Shown: positions 9,292 to 18,155 of the stretch, one piece after another
Numbering within the stretch: position 1 is the first letter of the stretch
Layout of the letters: the number at the start of each line of letters is the position of its first letter
Source: Micromonospora sp. KC606
Lineage (GTDB): Bacteria; Actinomycetota; Actinomycetes; Mycobacteriales; Micromonosporaceae
Length of the DNA: 64,000 bases
Direction: 5' to 3'
NCBI RefSeq assembly: GCF_004348675.1
Contig: NZ_SMKN01000016.1
Location: forward strand, 1 to 64,000
Translations under genes and position numbers: made by a program
The notes under the pieces: generated by a model
The model's database searches: none
Seen by the model: only the letters and a program-made list of their open reading frames with translations
What the model was told of the DNA's origin: nothing

Positions 9292-9842
9292 GACAACTCC
9301 TGACGCAGTTGCCGCCGGGCCCGCATGGCCCGGGTCTTGACCGTGCCGGCTGGAATTTCGAGCAGCACTGCCGCTTCCGCGGTGGTCAACCCGTCCAGCA
9401 CCGTCGCCTGCACCACCGCCCGCAGCTCTGGTGAAAGCCGGGCGAGCGCCCCGGCGAGATCACCGTGCTCCACGCCGACCAGCACCTGCTCCTCAGCCGA
9501 CGGCTCGTCGGCGTGCCGCCGCCGCGCGAGCAAGCCGGCCAGGCGTTGTCGAGCACCGTGCCCGCGCAGCGAGTCGATCAGCCGGCGCGAGCCAATCCGC
9601 CACAGCCACCCGGCGACGTCACCCCCGTGCTGCTCCCGGTATCTGGCCGTGCCGCGCCACACCGCGAGGAACGTCTCCTGCACCACGTCGTCGACCAGCG
9701 CGCCGTCCGCGCAGCGGTACCGCATGCGCAGCACCAGCCAGGTCGCATGCCGCCGGTAGAACGCCTCAAAGGCGCTCCGGTCACCGGCCGCGACACGTGT
9801 CAGCAACTCGGCGTCGGTAGGGGCGGTGCCGGGCGTACTCAT
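9288..9842 (-). CDS. ECF-type RNA polymerase sigma factor
   Basis: A 184-residue ECF sigma factor. Region 2 covers about residues 25-90 (YRCADGALVDDVVQETFLAVW, WLWRIGSRRLIDSLR) and region 4 about residues 125-180 (LSPELRAVVQATVLDGLTTAE, IPAGTVKTRAMRARRQL). The ATG at 9842 is preceded by AAGGGG; an in-frame GTG one codon upstream has no room for a ribosome site. It heads the operon and probably controls it, with the zinc-finger membrane protein as its inhibitor. The inducing signal is not evident. Confidence 0.9.
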   Translation of the reverse strand: MSTPGTAPTDAELLTRVAAGDRSAFEAFYRRHATWLVLRMRYRCADGALVDDVVQETFLAVWRGTARYREQHGGDVAGWLWRIGSRRLIDSLRGHGARQRLAGLLARRRHADEPSAEEQVLVGVEHGDLAGALARLSPELRAVVQATVLDGLTTAEAAVLLEIPAGTVKTRAMRARRQLRQELS

Positions 9843-9874
9843 CACACCCCTTCATCGGGCCCGGCACCGCAGAC

Positions 9875-9887
9875 GGTTCACCGAACC
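9875..9887. promoter_or_regulatory. GGTTC-N3-GAACC inverted repeat upstream of ECF gene
   Basis: GGTTCACCGAACC lies 33 bases upstream of the sigma factor start. GGAAC/GAACC-type cores are common in ECF -35 elements, so this could be part of an autoregulated promoter. It may also be coincidental. Confidence 0.25.
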
Positions 9888-10014
9888 CGGTAACTGGGGT
9901 GGAAACGACGCCGACCCACACCCTGACGACCTCGACACCGCGATCGGCCGGCTCACCGTTGCAGCACGCCTTGCCGGACAGCAAACCCGGTTTCGGGGCA
10001 TTCGCTGATGGACC

Positions 10015-10587
10015 ATGCTTGACGACATGGCTGACACCATGCGGGTGTGGCGCAGCGCGTCCCTGGCCCAGACCATCGGTGAGATCGAGGCAGAACTCGA
10101 CCTGGCCTGGGCGCGCCTGCTCAGCGAGTTGGGCGTCGCCTGCGGTTCGTCGGACGAGACGGCGCTGAGCTGGCTCGTGGTCGACAGTCCCGACGAGCAT
10201 GACTGGCGCGTCGTCGATGCCGCCCTCGACCGCCTGACGTGTACGGAGTGCGGATCCACCTTGACCAGGGGACCTGATACCTGCCGGCGGTGCACGTACT
10301 ACCACGAAGTGCGCTTCGCGGCCCGAGAGGTGGACCGGCCGGATGTGCCGGCCGGCAACGAGCACGCCATCCGCGTCTCCTTCGCCGTTGCCCGCAGCCG
10401 CACGCGGTACAGCGCGCGGGCGAGGGTCGGCTACGAACTGGTCCTGCCCGCTCTCGTCACCGGTGACCTGCCCACCACGAGACAAGCCCAGGCAGCCAAA
10501 GCACTGATCAACAAACTGACACCCGAGGAGTGCGACCACGTCGCCACCCTCGCAGAAGTCGAAGAACTTGCACGTACCCGCCAATGA
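10015..10587 (+). CDS. Hypothetical zinc-ribbon protein
   Basis: A 190-residue soluble protein I do not recognise. Its only clear motif is a central zinc ribbon, CTEC-x9-CRRC (about residues 76-92), between an acidic N-terminal helical part and a C-terminal part ending in Glu/Lys-rich helices (TPEECDHVATLAEVEELARTR). Codon bias looks genuine. No convincing ribosome-binding site is visible; an in-frame ATG at 10027 is an alternative start. It stands alone between the ECF operon and the SDR gene. Confidence 0.6.
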   Translation: MLDDMADTMRVWRSASLAQTIGEIEAELDLAWARLLSELGVACGSSDETALSWLVVDSPDEHDWRVVDAALDRLTCTECGSTLTRGPDTCRRCTYYHEVRFAAREVDRPDVPAGNEHAIRVSFAVARSRTRYSARARVGYELVLPALVTGDLPTTRQAQAAKALINKLTPEECDHVATLAEVEELARTRQ

Positions 10588-10840
10588 GTCAACGGAATAC
10601 GAAGAGATCCACTACTCAACCCGGATCCTGGGCCTCACTGCAACAACGCGTCCACCGACTGATCGCGCCAGGAAGGGTGTACTCCACACAGCCCGCTTCG
10701 GTGACACGCTCGCTGTTGTCAACGTGCGGCGGCGCACCTGTCCACCGTCCGGCATCGGCGGTATCCGCCGGACACCACCGACGCGGAGTGGGTGCCCAAA
10801 GGCCTCCCGCGAGACGACATCGAGGGAAGGAGGATCTGCC

Positions 10841-11647
10841 GTGGCGCCGTTCGTCAACTTCGAGAACCGCCTTGCCGTGCTGACCGGCGGCGCGTCGGGA
10901 ATCGGCCGTGAGCTCTTGCTCCAACTCGTGCGGCAGGGAACCCACGTGGCTGTCTGTGATGTTGATCAGGGAAAGCTGGAGGCGGCAGTTCGCCGCGCCC
11001 GCGCCGCCAATCCCCACGTCCGGGTGACCGCCCACGTGCACGACGTCGCCGACGAGGCTGCCGTCGGCCGGTTCCTCGACGAGGTGGTACAGGCGCACGA
11101 GTGCGACGCGGTCCACCTGCTGTTCAACAACGCCGGCGTGGTGGGTGGGGGCTCGTTCGTCGCCGGTCGGCGAGACGAGTGGGAGCGAACGTTCGCCGTG
11201 TCCTGGTTCGGTGTGTACCACTGCACCCGGGCGTTCCTGCCGATGCTGCTCGCTGCCGATCAGGGGGTTGTCGTCAACACGTCGTCGGTGAACGGGCTGT
11301 GGGCGAGCTTGGGGCCAGGGTCGGCGCAGACCGCCTACTCGTCGGCGAAGTTCGCCGTTCGGGGCTTCACCGAGTCGTTGCTGGTCGACTTCCGTTCACA
11401 TGCCCCGCACCTGTCCGCTGTGCTGGTCATACCGGGCCACGTCCGCACCGGGATGCCGTCACCTCCCCGGTCCTGGCGCCGTGCGCTCGGCTCGCTGTTC
11501 GTCGACTACCAGCCTGTTCCCAGCGCCACCGCCGCAGCCATGATTCTGGACGCCGTACGCAACGGCGACTGGCGAGTCGTCATCGGCCAGGACGCCGCAG
11601 CGGTGGACGAGCGTGTCCGATCAGACCCGTGGACCGCCTACGACTGA
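10841..11647 (+). CDS. Short-chain dehydrogenase/reductase
   Basis: A 268-residue classical SDR with the cofactor motif TGGASGIG near the N-terminus, NNAG (LLFNNAGVVGGG), the catalytic serine in NTSSVNG and the YSSAK catalytic pair. The GTG start at 10841 has a strong GGAAGGAGG seven bases upstream; the open frame further upstream lacks coding character. The acidic residue after the second beta strand (AVCDVDQGK) suggests NAD preference. The substrate cannot be inferred; the gene stands alone. Confidence 0.9.
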   Translation: MAPFVNFENRLAVLTGGASGIGRELLLQLVRQGTHVAVCDVDQGKLEAAVRRARAANPHVRVTAHVHDVADEAAVGRFLDEVVQAHECDAVHLLFNNAGVVGGGSFVAGRRDEWERTFAVSWFGVYHCTRAFLPMLLAADQGVVVNTSSVNGLWASLGPGSAQTAYSSAKFAVRGFTESLLVDFRSHAPHLSAVLVIPGHVRTGMPSPPRSWRRALGSLFVDYQPVPSATAAAMILDAVRNGDWRVVIGQDAAAVDERVRSDPWTAYD

Positions 11648-11868
11648 GAACGAGCGCGGACGTCCCCGGTGTTGCGCGTGGCGAGAACCTCGTCCGTACT
11701 GGTCACGATCCTTCTGATCATTGCGATGGGAACGCGGGGTGCAGCCGCATGCCCGCTCAGCCTGGATGCAGCGGGTGACCGACGTTGAGCGGTGCGGGAG
11801 GCTAACCGGCTGTGGTGTGCCGTGGTAACCACGCCCGCGCTCGGGCCGGAGGCTCGGCGCTGCTGGGG

Positions 11869-12606
11869 TCATTCTGGCGGCGCCCAGGCATTGACCTGAG
11901 CGTAGGACGGAAGGTCTGGTCGTACGGCGAGGCCGTCGCGGACGGCTTCCGCGGTGTTCACGGACGCGGCCAAGGCGGCGCGGAAGAGCAGGGAGCCGGT
12001 GCTGACCCGCCGGACGCCCAGGTCTGCCAGGGCGGCGACGGTGTGCCGGCCGGGCAGGAACAGGACGTTGACCGGCACGTCGACCGCTGCCACGACGGCG
12101 GCGATGTCGGCCGGCTCCGCCAGGCCGGGAACGAACACCCCGTCGGCGCCGGCAGCCGCGTAGAGCCGCACCCGGCGCAGCGTTTCGGCGAGGTCGCCCG
12201 GTCGCTGCCAATGAGTGTCGGTCCGGGCGTTGACGAACAGCTGCGGCACCTCCTGCTTCACCGACCGGATCAACGCCGCGTGCGTCTCGGCAGGGCCCAG
12301 GGCGTCTTCCATGTTGACGCCGACCGCGCCGGCTGCGGCCACGGCGACCGCGGTGCCGACCGATCCGGTCTCGATGTCGACGGTGAGCTGGACCGGGAGC
12401 CGCGCCAGGCTGCGGGTGAGGCGCAGCGTCTCATCCTCGCCGGCGCCGGTGCCGTCGGGCAGGCCGGCTGCGGCCGCGACGCCGAGGCTGGTGGTGCCGA
12501 GCGCGGGAAAGCCGGCCTCGACCAGACACCGGGCTGAGGCGACGTCCCACACGTTCGGCAGGACGAGCGGGTGGCCGCTGCGGTGCAGGGCAGCGAAGCC
12601 CTTCAT
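11869..12606 (-). CDS. Isocitrate lyase/PEP mutase family protein
   Basis: A 245-residue TIM-barrel protein of the isocitrate lyase/phosphoenolpyruvate mutase superfamily: LVLPNVWDVASARC at the N-terminus, GTTSLGVAAAAG, the metal-binding acidic region VGVNMEDALG, and FVNARTDTHW. The KxxGxxC catalytic loop of true isocitrate lyases is absent, so C-C or P-C bond chemistry on a 2-oxo acid is possible but not assignable. It overlaps the preceding P450-like gene by four bases (ATGA), so both are probably co-transcribed under the divergent ArsR-type regulator. Confidence 0.88.
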   Translation of the reverse strand: MKGFAALHRSGHPLVLPNVWDVASARCLVEAGFPALGTTSLGVAAAAGLPDGTGAGEDETLRLTRSLARLPVQLTVDIETGSVGTAVAVAAAGAVGVNMEDALGPAETHAALIRSVKQEVPQLFVNARTDTHWQRPGDLAETLRRVRLYAAAGADGVFVPGLAEPADIAAVVAAVDVPVNVLFLPGRHTVAALADLGVRRVSTGSLLFRAALAASVNTAEAVRDGLAVRPDLPSYAQVNAWAPPE

Positions 12607-13265
12607 ACGAGGGCCCCTTCGACGAGGGCGAGGGCATGCTCGCGCCCGGGGCAGCGGCGTGGCCCGGACCCGAACGCCAGACCGCCTGCCAGGCTCACCT
12701 GCACCACCTCGCCGGCTTCGACCCTGACGTCGCCGACGGTGCTCCTGACCAGCGCCTGCCGCTTGGTCGCCGGAACCGGTGGTTCGTCTCGCAACACGTC
12801 GTCGACAGGGCGGTGTCGAGTCCGTTCGATCAGGGCCGTGGTGGGTTCGCAAGCCTGCACGAGCAGCCCGATGCGGGCTGCGGTCGGCTCGTCGAAGACG
12901 CCACCGAAGACCGCAACCAGCCGGACGACCGCCGCGTCTGCCCTGAACTCGTCGCCAGTACCTGGCTGGTACGCCTGCGCGACATCGCGCACCAGGTCCA
13001 CGACGGGCTCGCCGACGCCCATCTCGCGGGCGAGGGCCGCCACCGGATGCATCGGGCCGTAGCCTCGGAGCGACTCCGGCGCGATCGCGTCCAGGATTGC
13101 GATTGACATCGCGCGCCGGCGCTCGTGCGCCTCCCCGGTGCTGAACCGGCCGACCGTGGCGCGTAGCCAGGCGACTCCCGAGGACACGGGTGGGACCGGC
13201 GGCACCACGAAGGCCGAGTCGTTCAGGACGGCGAAGGCGGCGTCGCGGCCGCTGATCTGCTGCAT
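12603..13265 (-). CDS. Short cytochrome P450-like protein
   Basis: About 220 residues, roughly half the usual P450 length. The C-terminus has an intact heme-ligand motif, FGSGPRRCPG, matching FxxGxxxCxG. Upstream are segments like the K-helix region (RTRHRPVDDVLRDEPPVPATKR), but the N-terminal half, including a normal I-helix, is missing or highly diverged. It may be a compact P450-derived heme protein or a trimmed gene. I prefer the ATG at 13265; a TTG at 13286 is also possible and would abut the palindrome at 13288. It is coupled to the PEP-mutase-like gene. Confidence 0.75.
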   Translation of the reverse strand: MQQISGRDAAFAVLNDSAFVVPPVPPVSSGVAWLRATVGRFSTGEAHERRRAMSIAILDAIAPESLRGYGPMHPVAALAREMGVGEPVVDLVRDVAQAYQPGTGDEFRADAAVVRLVAVFGGVFDEPTAARIGLLVQACEPTTALIERTRHRPVDDVLRDEPPVPATKRQALVRSTVGDVRVEAGEVVQVSLAGGLAFGSGPRRCPGREHALALVEGALV

Positions 13266-13287
13266 GAGGCGAAGGTACGGCCGCAAT

Positions 13288-13307
13288 CGTTCGGCGGCCG
13301 CCGAACG
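13288..13307. promoter_or_regulatory. Perfect 20-bp palindrome, putative ArsR-type operator
   Basis: CGTTCGGCGGCCGCCGAACG is a perfect inverted repeat between the divergent P450-like and ArsR-type genes, 22 bases from either start. Its position and symmetry fit an operator bound by the dimeric winged-helix regulator encoded at 13329, which would control both directions. Confidence 0.6.
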
Positions 13308-13328
13308 GAAACGACCTAGGCTGGGCAG

Positions 13329-14027
13329 GTGACCTCAGCCTCGGACCTGGCGTCGCTCGCGGCTCTGCTGGCCGACGAGACCCGGGCAGCGATGTGCCTC
13401 GCGCTGCTCGACGGGCGTGCGTGGACTGCGGGCGAGTTGGCGGCGCACGCCCGCGTCGCGCCCTCCACGGCGACCGGGCACCTTCACCGCCTCATCGGCG
13501 GCGGGCTGCTCGTCGAGCGGCGCCAGGGCCGTCACCGATACGTACAACTCGCCGGCGCCTCCGTCGCGCAGCTTCTCGAAGACCTGGCGGCCCGGATCGA
13601 GCACCGCCCGGCCTCGCCGCGAGGGCTGCGGGCGGTGACCGCGAACTCGGCTATGCGACGTGGTCGCACCTGCTACGACCACCTCGCCGGACGGCTCGGT
13701 GTCGCGGTGACCGACGCGATGACCCACACGGGGCTGCTGGACCAGACCAGCGGTTTCGCCCTCACCACGGCCGGCCTGGCCTGGCTCACCGACACGGCCG
13801 GGCTGAGGCCCGAGGACCTACGGCCAGGCAAACGGCCCCTCGCACGCGGATGCCTCGACTGGACGGAACGGCGGCAGCACCTCGCCGGGTTGGCCGGGGC
13901 GAAGCTGTGTGAGACGTTCCTCGGCAACGATTGGGTGGTGCGGATCGGGTCCGGCCGGGCGGTGCGGCTCACCCTGAACGGAAAAGCAGCGCTGCGGGAC
14001 CTCCTGGGGCTCTCCGACGTCAACTGA
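13329..14027 (+). CDS. ArsR-family winged-helix transcriptional regulator
   Basis: A 232-residue regulator. Its N-terminal winged helix is of the ArsR type (LASLAALLADETRAAMCLALL, WTAGELAAHARVAPSTATGHLHRL, LLVERRQGRHRYVQL). It has a longer C-terminal domain (residues 100-232) than minimal ArsR proteins, containing one or two cysteines (RTCYDHL, ARGCLDW). GTG start. It lies divergent from the P450/PEP-mutase pair across a 20-bp palindrome, so it is likely their repressor and its own. The ligand is unknown. Confidence 0.9.
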   Translation: MTSASDLASLAALLADETRAAMCLALLDGRAWTAGELAAHARVAPSTATGHLHRLIGGGLLVERRQGRHRYVQLAGASVAQLLEDLAARIEHRPASPRGLRAVTANSAMRRGRTCYDHLAGRLGVAVTDAMTHTGLLDQTSGFALTTAGLAWLTDTAGLRPEDLRPGKRPLARGCLDWTERRQHLAGLAGAKLCETFLGNDWVVRIGSGRAVRLTLNGKAALRDLLGLSDVN

Positions 14028-14179
14028 CGTGTGCGCTCGGTGGGTGCCCGCTCCGCGATGCCCCACAGCTTCCGCAGAACCGTCGGCGAGCACCCGGAGG
14101 ATGGCAGGCGCGCTCGGTTGCTGCTGCCCGATCGCGCGGTTCCATCGGCCCGCGCGGTACCGCTGCTTTTGGCTGCCGT

Positions 14180-14833
14180 TCAGGTCTTTTCGACGATCCG
14201 GTTCTCCCAGGCCCATGCGGCGATCTCGACGCGGTTGCGCAGGCCGAGCTTTGTCTGGATGGTCGACACGTGACTCTTGACCGTGCTCAGGGAGATGAAC
14301 AGTTCGGCCCCGATCTCCAGGTTGGTACGGCCGCGTGCGATCTCCCGTACCACCTCGATTTCGCGTTCCGACAGCGACGGCAGGGACTTGGTGGACGCGG
14401 GCACTGGTGTCGTCAGGTGGCGCAGTAGCCGTATGGTGACCGACGGGGAGACCAGCGCGTCGCCGTTGTGGGCGGCGCGTACGGCCTCGACGAGCAGGGC
14501 TGGGCCGGCGTCCTTGAGGATGAAGCCGACCGCGCCGCCGCGTAACGCCCCGTACACGTACTCGTCGAGATCGAATGTGGTGACCACGATGACCCGCATC
14601 GGGTGGGGTATGCCGGGCCCGGCGAGTGCCCTGGTCACCTCGATGCCGTCGAGCCGGGGCATGCGGATGTCCACCAGGCAGACGTCGGGGCGCAGCCGGC
14701 GGGCCTGGGCGATCGCCTCGACACCGTCTGGCGCCTCGGCGATGACGCTGATGTCCGGCTGGTCTTCGAGGATGAGCCGAAGGCCCCTGCGGATCATCGC
14801 CTGGTCGTCGGCGAGCAGTACACGGATCGTCAT
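14180..14833 (-). CDS. NarL-type response regulator
   Basis: A 217-residue response regulator. The receiver domain carries the acidic pair (LLADDQ), the phospho-acceptor in CLVDIRMPRLDG and the switch Lys in FILKDAG; a LuxR-type HTH follows (LSEREIEVVREIARG, SLSTVKSHVSTIQTKL). Its ATG overlaps the end of the sensor kinase gene (ATGA), so they form one two-component system. The divergent ABC exporter at 16312 is the obvious target candidate. Confidence 0.93.
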   Translation of the reverse strand: MTIRVLLADDQAMIRRGLRLILEDQPDISVIAEAPDGVEAIAQARRLRPDVCLVDIRMPRLDGIEVTRALAGPGIPHPMRVIVVTTFDLDEYVYGALRGGAVGFILKDAGPALLVEAVRAAHNGDALVSPSVTIRLLRHLTTPVPASTKSLPSLSEREIEVVREIARGRTNLEIGAELFISLSTVKSHVSTIQTKLGLRNRVEIAAWAWENRIVEKT

Positions 14834-15972
14834 CGTGGCCGTCCGACCTGGGTGGGTAGGGTGGCCAGGACCGACCAGCCGGTGTCCGGGCGGGGGCCGG
14901 TGTGCAGCGTACCGCCGAGGGTTTCGACGCGTTCGCGCATGCCGATCAGGCCGTACCCGCCGCGGTGGGAGGCGCGGACAGGGCCCGGTGGTGCGTCGTC
15001 GACCACTTCGACCGTAACGCCGGAAGGGTTCTGGTCGACGGTGACGGTGACGCTGCGGGCGTGCGGCGCGTGGCGGGCCACGTTCGTCAGCGACTCCCGG
15101 ATGATCCGGTACACGGTGCTGGTCACCTCCGGCGGCCATGCCGTGCTCTCGTCGGGTAGCCGCAGGCGCACCGGCGGGCCCTGCCGGCTGAAGCGTTCGA
15201 CGAGTACGCCGAGCTCTTCCGGCCCGGCCGAGGCGGGCGGCGCGTCCTCGGTGTCGCGCAGCAGCCCGACCACGCGGCGCATCGCGCGCAGCGCCTCGGT
15301 GCCGGCGGCCTCGATCTCGGTCAGCGACTCGGTCACCTGCCCCGGGTTCTTGCGCGCGACGAGGTGGGCGGCCTGCGCCTGGATCAGCATGCCGGTGACG
15401 TGGTGGGCCACCACGTCGTGCAGTTCCCGGGCCAGTTCCAGCCGCTCGTCCCGACGAACCCTCTCGACGGTGGCCGTCGCGCGCTCGTCCAGCAGCCGCA
15501 GCGCCAGCCCGCCCGCGACCGCGCCGAGCCAGGCCGCTACGTTCATCATCCAGACTCCCGAGGCGCCCGAGGACTGCGGGCGAGCGGCGAGATAGGCGCC
15601 GCCGACCACCGCGAGCCCTCCGGCGGCGAGCGCACCCGCCGGTACGGGAGGCAGCGCCCGCACCGCCGACCCGACGAGTACGGCGAGCGCCAGTGCCATG
15701 GCCGGTCCCGGCTCGGTCGGGAGGTGGAACACCCGGGCCGCCGCGATGGCCAGCCCAGCGATGCCGAGCCCGGCGACCGCCGCCCACGCCCGCTGCCGCC
15801 GCCGTACCAGCGCCAGCACACAGACCACGACGGCGGCCGTACCGCCGGCGAGCCAGTACCGGGCACCCCAGGTCTGGGCGATCGCCAGGGCCTGAAGGAC
15901 GATCGCGGCGAGAAAGGCCACGGCGAGTCCCGCCGTGGCCGTGACCCCGAACAGCCGATCGCAGGCCCTCAT
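14830..15972 (-). CDS. Sensor histidine kinase (HisKA_3 type)
   Basis: A 380-residue kinase. Four to six membrane spans fill the first 150 residues, followed by a HisKA_3 dimerisation domain with the phosphorylated His in ELHDVVAHHVTGM and a HATPase domain (N box RESLTNVARHAPHA, G-box-like RGGYGLIGMRER). I start at the ATG at 15972; a GTG nine bases upstream is possible. No extracellular sensing domain is visible, so it may sense the membrane or its partner transporter, as kinases next to ABC exporters often do. Confidence 0.9.
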   Translation of the reverse strand: MRACDRLFGVTATAGLAVAFLAAIVLQALAIAQTWGARYWLAGGTAAVVVCVLALVRRRQRAWAAVAGLGIAGLAIAAARVFHLPTEPGPAMALALAVLVGSAVRALPPVPAGALAAGGLAVVGGAYLAARPQSSGASGVWMMNVAAWLGAVAGGLALRLLDERATATVERVRRDERLELARELHDVVAHHVTGMLIQAQAAHLVARKNPGQVTESLTEIEAAGTEALRAMRRVVGLLRDTEDAPPASAGPEELGVLVERFSRQGPPVRLRLPDESTAWPPEVTSTVYRIIRESLTNVARHAPHARSVTVTVDQNPSGVTVEVVDDAPPGPVRASHRGGYGLIGMRERVETLGGTLHTGPRPDTGWSVLATLPTQVGRPR

Positions 15973-15977
15973 CCGAT

Positions 15978-16192
15978 TCACGTTACGAGGCCCCGCCCGG
16001 CCACACCCAGGGTGATCCCGAACGCCACGGCAACCAGCCAGGCGACCGCGTTCACGACGGTCACCGCGGTGAAGCCCGCAGCCAGTTGCGCCCGCCCCGC
16101 TGTCCACGATCGGGTACGCCGTGAGCCCGAGCGCCAAGACGAAGACCAGCCCCCAGCACGGCGTTCGTTACCGTTCGGTGTGTCGTACCCAT
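15978..16192 (-). pseudogene. Frameshifted small membrane protein
   Basis: An ATG at 16192 opens MGTTHRTVTNAVLGAG. The hydrophobic sequence then continues in a second frame (VLALGLTAYPIVDSG) and a third (FTAVTVVNAVAWLVAVAFG) to a stop at 15978. The span of 215 bases is not a multiple of three. Read together they would form a roughly 70-residue two-span membrane protein. Two single-base shifts mean either decay or sequence error. It sits directly upstream of the kinase gene, in the same orientation. Confidence 0.5.
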
Positions 16193-16311
16193 GCCGAGAA
16201 CGCTAGGGAATCGCGGGCGCAGGCGAACCAGCCGAAAGTAGGGCCGCCGGCGTGCCGGACCCCGCTTTGGACCGATGCCCTGCCCCGCCCGCCGTTCGCA
16301 GGATGAACCCC

Positions 16312-17187
16312 ATGCAAACACCACTCGTACTGCACGCCGAGCGGCTGACCAAACGGTACGGCCGCAGAACCGCACTGGTCGACTGCGACCTGCGAATCCC
16401 ACGCGGGCATGTCGTCGGGCTGGTCGGCCCGAACGGCGCCGGCAAGTCCACGCTCCTGCAACTGGCCTGCGGCCTGATCCGGCCCACCTCGGGTACGTTG
16501 TCCGTCCTCGACTCCACACCGGCAGCCGGCGCGGCACACCTGGCCAGGGTCGGCTTCGTCGCCCAGGACACCCCGGTGTACGCCTCGTTCAGCGTCGCCG
16601 ACCACCTGAGGATGGGCGCCTGGCTGAACCCGTCCTGGGATTCGAAGCTGGCCAAGCGGCGGATCGCGGAGGTCGGCCTGGACCCCGCGCAGAAGGCGGG
16701 TCGGCTGTCCGGCGGCCAGCGCGCGCAGCTCGCGATGGCCGTCGCCGCCGCGAAGCGACCCGAGCTGCTCATCTTCGACGAACCCGCCGCCGCGCTGGAC
16801 CCCCTGGCGCGCAGGGGCTTCATGCACAGTCTCGTGGAGTTCGTCGGTGAGTTGGGGGCCAGTGCCGTGCTCTCCTCACACCTGTTGAGCGACGTCGAGC
16901 AGGTCTGCGACTACCTCGTCGTACTCTGCGGCTCGCGCATCCAGATCGCCGGCCCGGTACCGGATCTGCTCGCCTCGCACCGCCGGATCGCCCGCGATCC
17001 CGCCACGATGGCCGGGTTCGAGGTCATCTGGGCAGAGCGCGGCCGCGCCCTGGTTCGGGGAGACGCAACGGTACGGGCGGCGAGGGACGCCGAGCCGGTC
17101 ACGCTGGAGGAGCTTGTCCTCGCCTACATGTCGCGGGCCACCGGAACGGGCGCCGCGCCCGGTGCGAGTGCGGCGGTGACGCGATGA
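16312..17187 (+). CDS. ABC transporter ATP-binding protein
   Basis: A 291-residue ABC-2-type ATPase: Walker A GPNGAGKST, Q-loop FVAQDTPVY, signature LSGGQRAQ, Walker B LLIFDEPAAALD, H-loop VLSSHLLSDVE. AGGA eight bases upstream favours the ATG at 16312 over one at 16303. It overlaps the permease gene by four bases and is divergent from the two-component system, which probably regulates it. Confidence 0.92.
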   Translation: MQTPLVLHAERLTKRYGRRTALVDCDLRIPRGHVVGLVGPNGAGKSTLLQLACGLIRPTSGTLSVLDSTPAAGAAHLARVGFVAQDTPVYASFSVADHLRMGAWLNPSWDSKLAKRRIAEVGLDPAQKAGRLSGGQRAQLAMAVAAAKRPELLIFDEPAAALDPLARRGFMHSLVEFVGELGASAVLSSHLLSDVEQVCDYLVVLCGSRIQIAGPVPDLLASHRRIARDPATMAGFEVIWAERGRALVRGDATVRAARDAEPVTLEELVLAYMSRATGTGAAPGASAAVTR

Positions 17188-18155
17188 TCAGGATGAGCTT
17201 GCGGCAGTTCCGCATTCAGGCACTCGTCGGCGCGATCCTGCTGGTCCTGGCCGCCAGCTATCTGATTCATCTCGGCGGGGACATCCGTGCCGTGCGCGAC
17301 ACAGCCCAGCTCCAGACGCAGTACGGGCAGACGATGCTGTTCCTCGCCGCCGGTTTCGGTCTGGTACCCGCTCTCATCGGCGCGTTCTGGGGCGCGCCGC
17401 TCATCGCCCGGGAACTGGAGACCGGCACCCATCGACTGGCCTGGAACCAGAGCGTGACCCGCCGCCGCTGGCTCGCGGTCAAGCTGGCTGTGCTCGGTCT
17501 CGCCAGCATGGCCGTCGCCGGCACCCTCAGCGCGCTGTTGAGCTGGGCGGCGGGCCCCGCCGACCAGGTGAGCGGCGACCGGTTCAGCGGGCTCCTGTTC
17601 GGCGCGCGCGCTGTCGCGCCCATCGGGTACGCCGCCTTCGGCTTCACCTTCGGCGCCGTCGCCGGGCTACTGGCACGCCGCACCCTGCCGGCGATGGCGC
17701 TGGTTTTCCTGGCCGTGATCGCGGTGCAGATCGCCGTTCCGAACCTGCTACGACCGCACTACCTGCCCGCCGAGCGGGTCACCGTACCGATGAGCGTCGA
17801 CACCATCAACCAGGCCCGGACGCTGGGCAGCATCACCGGCGGGCCGGTCATCGGAGGGATAGAGATACCAGACGCCTGGGTCACAGAAACCAGCAGCCTC
17901 CGGACACCCGACGGCCGGCAGCTCTCCGACACTGCTTTCAACCAGTGCCTCGACAACGCCCCGAGGACCGGCGCCACCGGCAGGTTCGGTGACGCCGCGG
18001 CATGCCTCGGCAAACTCGACCTCCACGTCGACCTGGCCTACCAGCCCAACCAACGCTTCTGGCCGTTCCAATGGATCGAACTGACGCTGTATCTCGGCCT
18101 CAGCGCACTGCTCGCGGCGGTCGGCATGTGGCGCATCCAGCGCCGGGTCAGCTAG
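17184..18155 (+). CDS. ABC-2 type permease; stop codon supplied by IS630 end
   Basis: A 323-residue protein with about six membrane spans and an extracytoplasmic loop around residues 185-290. It is the partner of the ATPase encoded just upstream (ATGA overlap at 17184-17187). The coding sequence ends with TAG inside the CTAG that begins an IS630-like end (18152-18155), so the native C-terminus may have been slightly changed by the insertion; the final membrane span and the RIQRRVS tail look complete. Substrate unknown. Confidence 0.87.
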   Translation: MIRMSLRQFRIQALVGAILLVLAASYLIHLGGDIRAVRDTAQLQTQYGQTMLFLAAGFGLVPALIGAFWGAPLIARELETGTHRLAWNQSVTRRRWLAVKLAVLGLASMAVAGTLSALLSWAAGPADQVSGDRFSGLLFGARAVAPIGYAAFGFTFGAVAGLLARRTLPAMALVFLAVIAVQIAVPNLLRPHYLPAERVTVPMSVDTINQARTLGSITGGPVIGGIEIPDAWVTETSSLRTPDGRQLSDTAFNQCLDNAPRTGATGRFGDAAACLGKLDLHVDLAYQPNQRFWPFQWIELTLYLGLSALLAAVGMWRIQRRVS

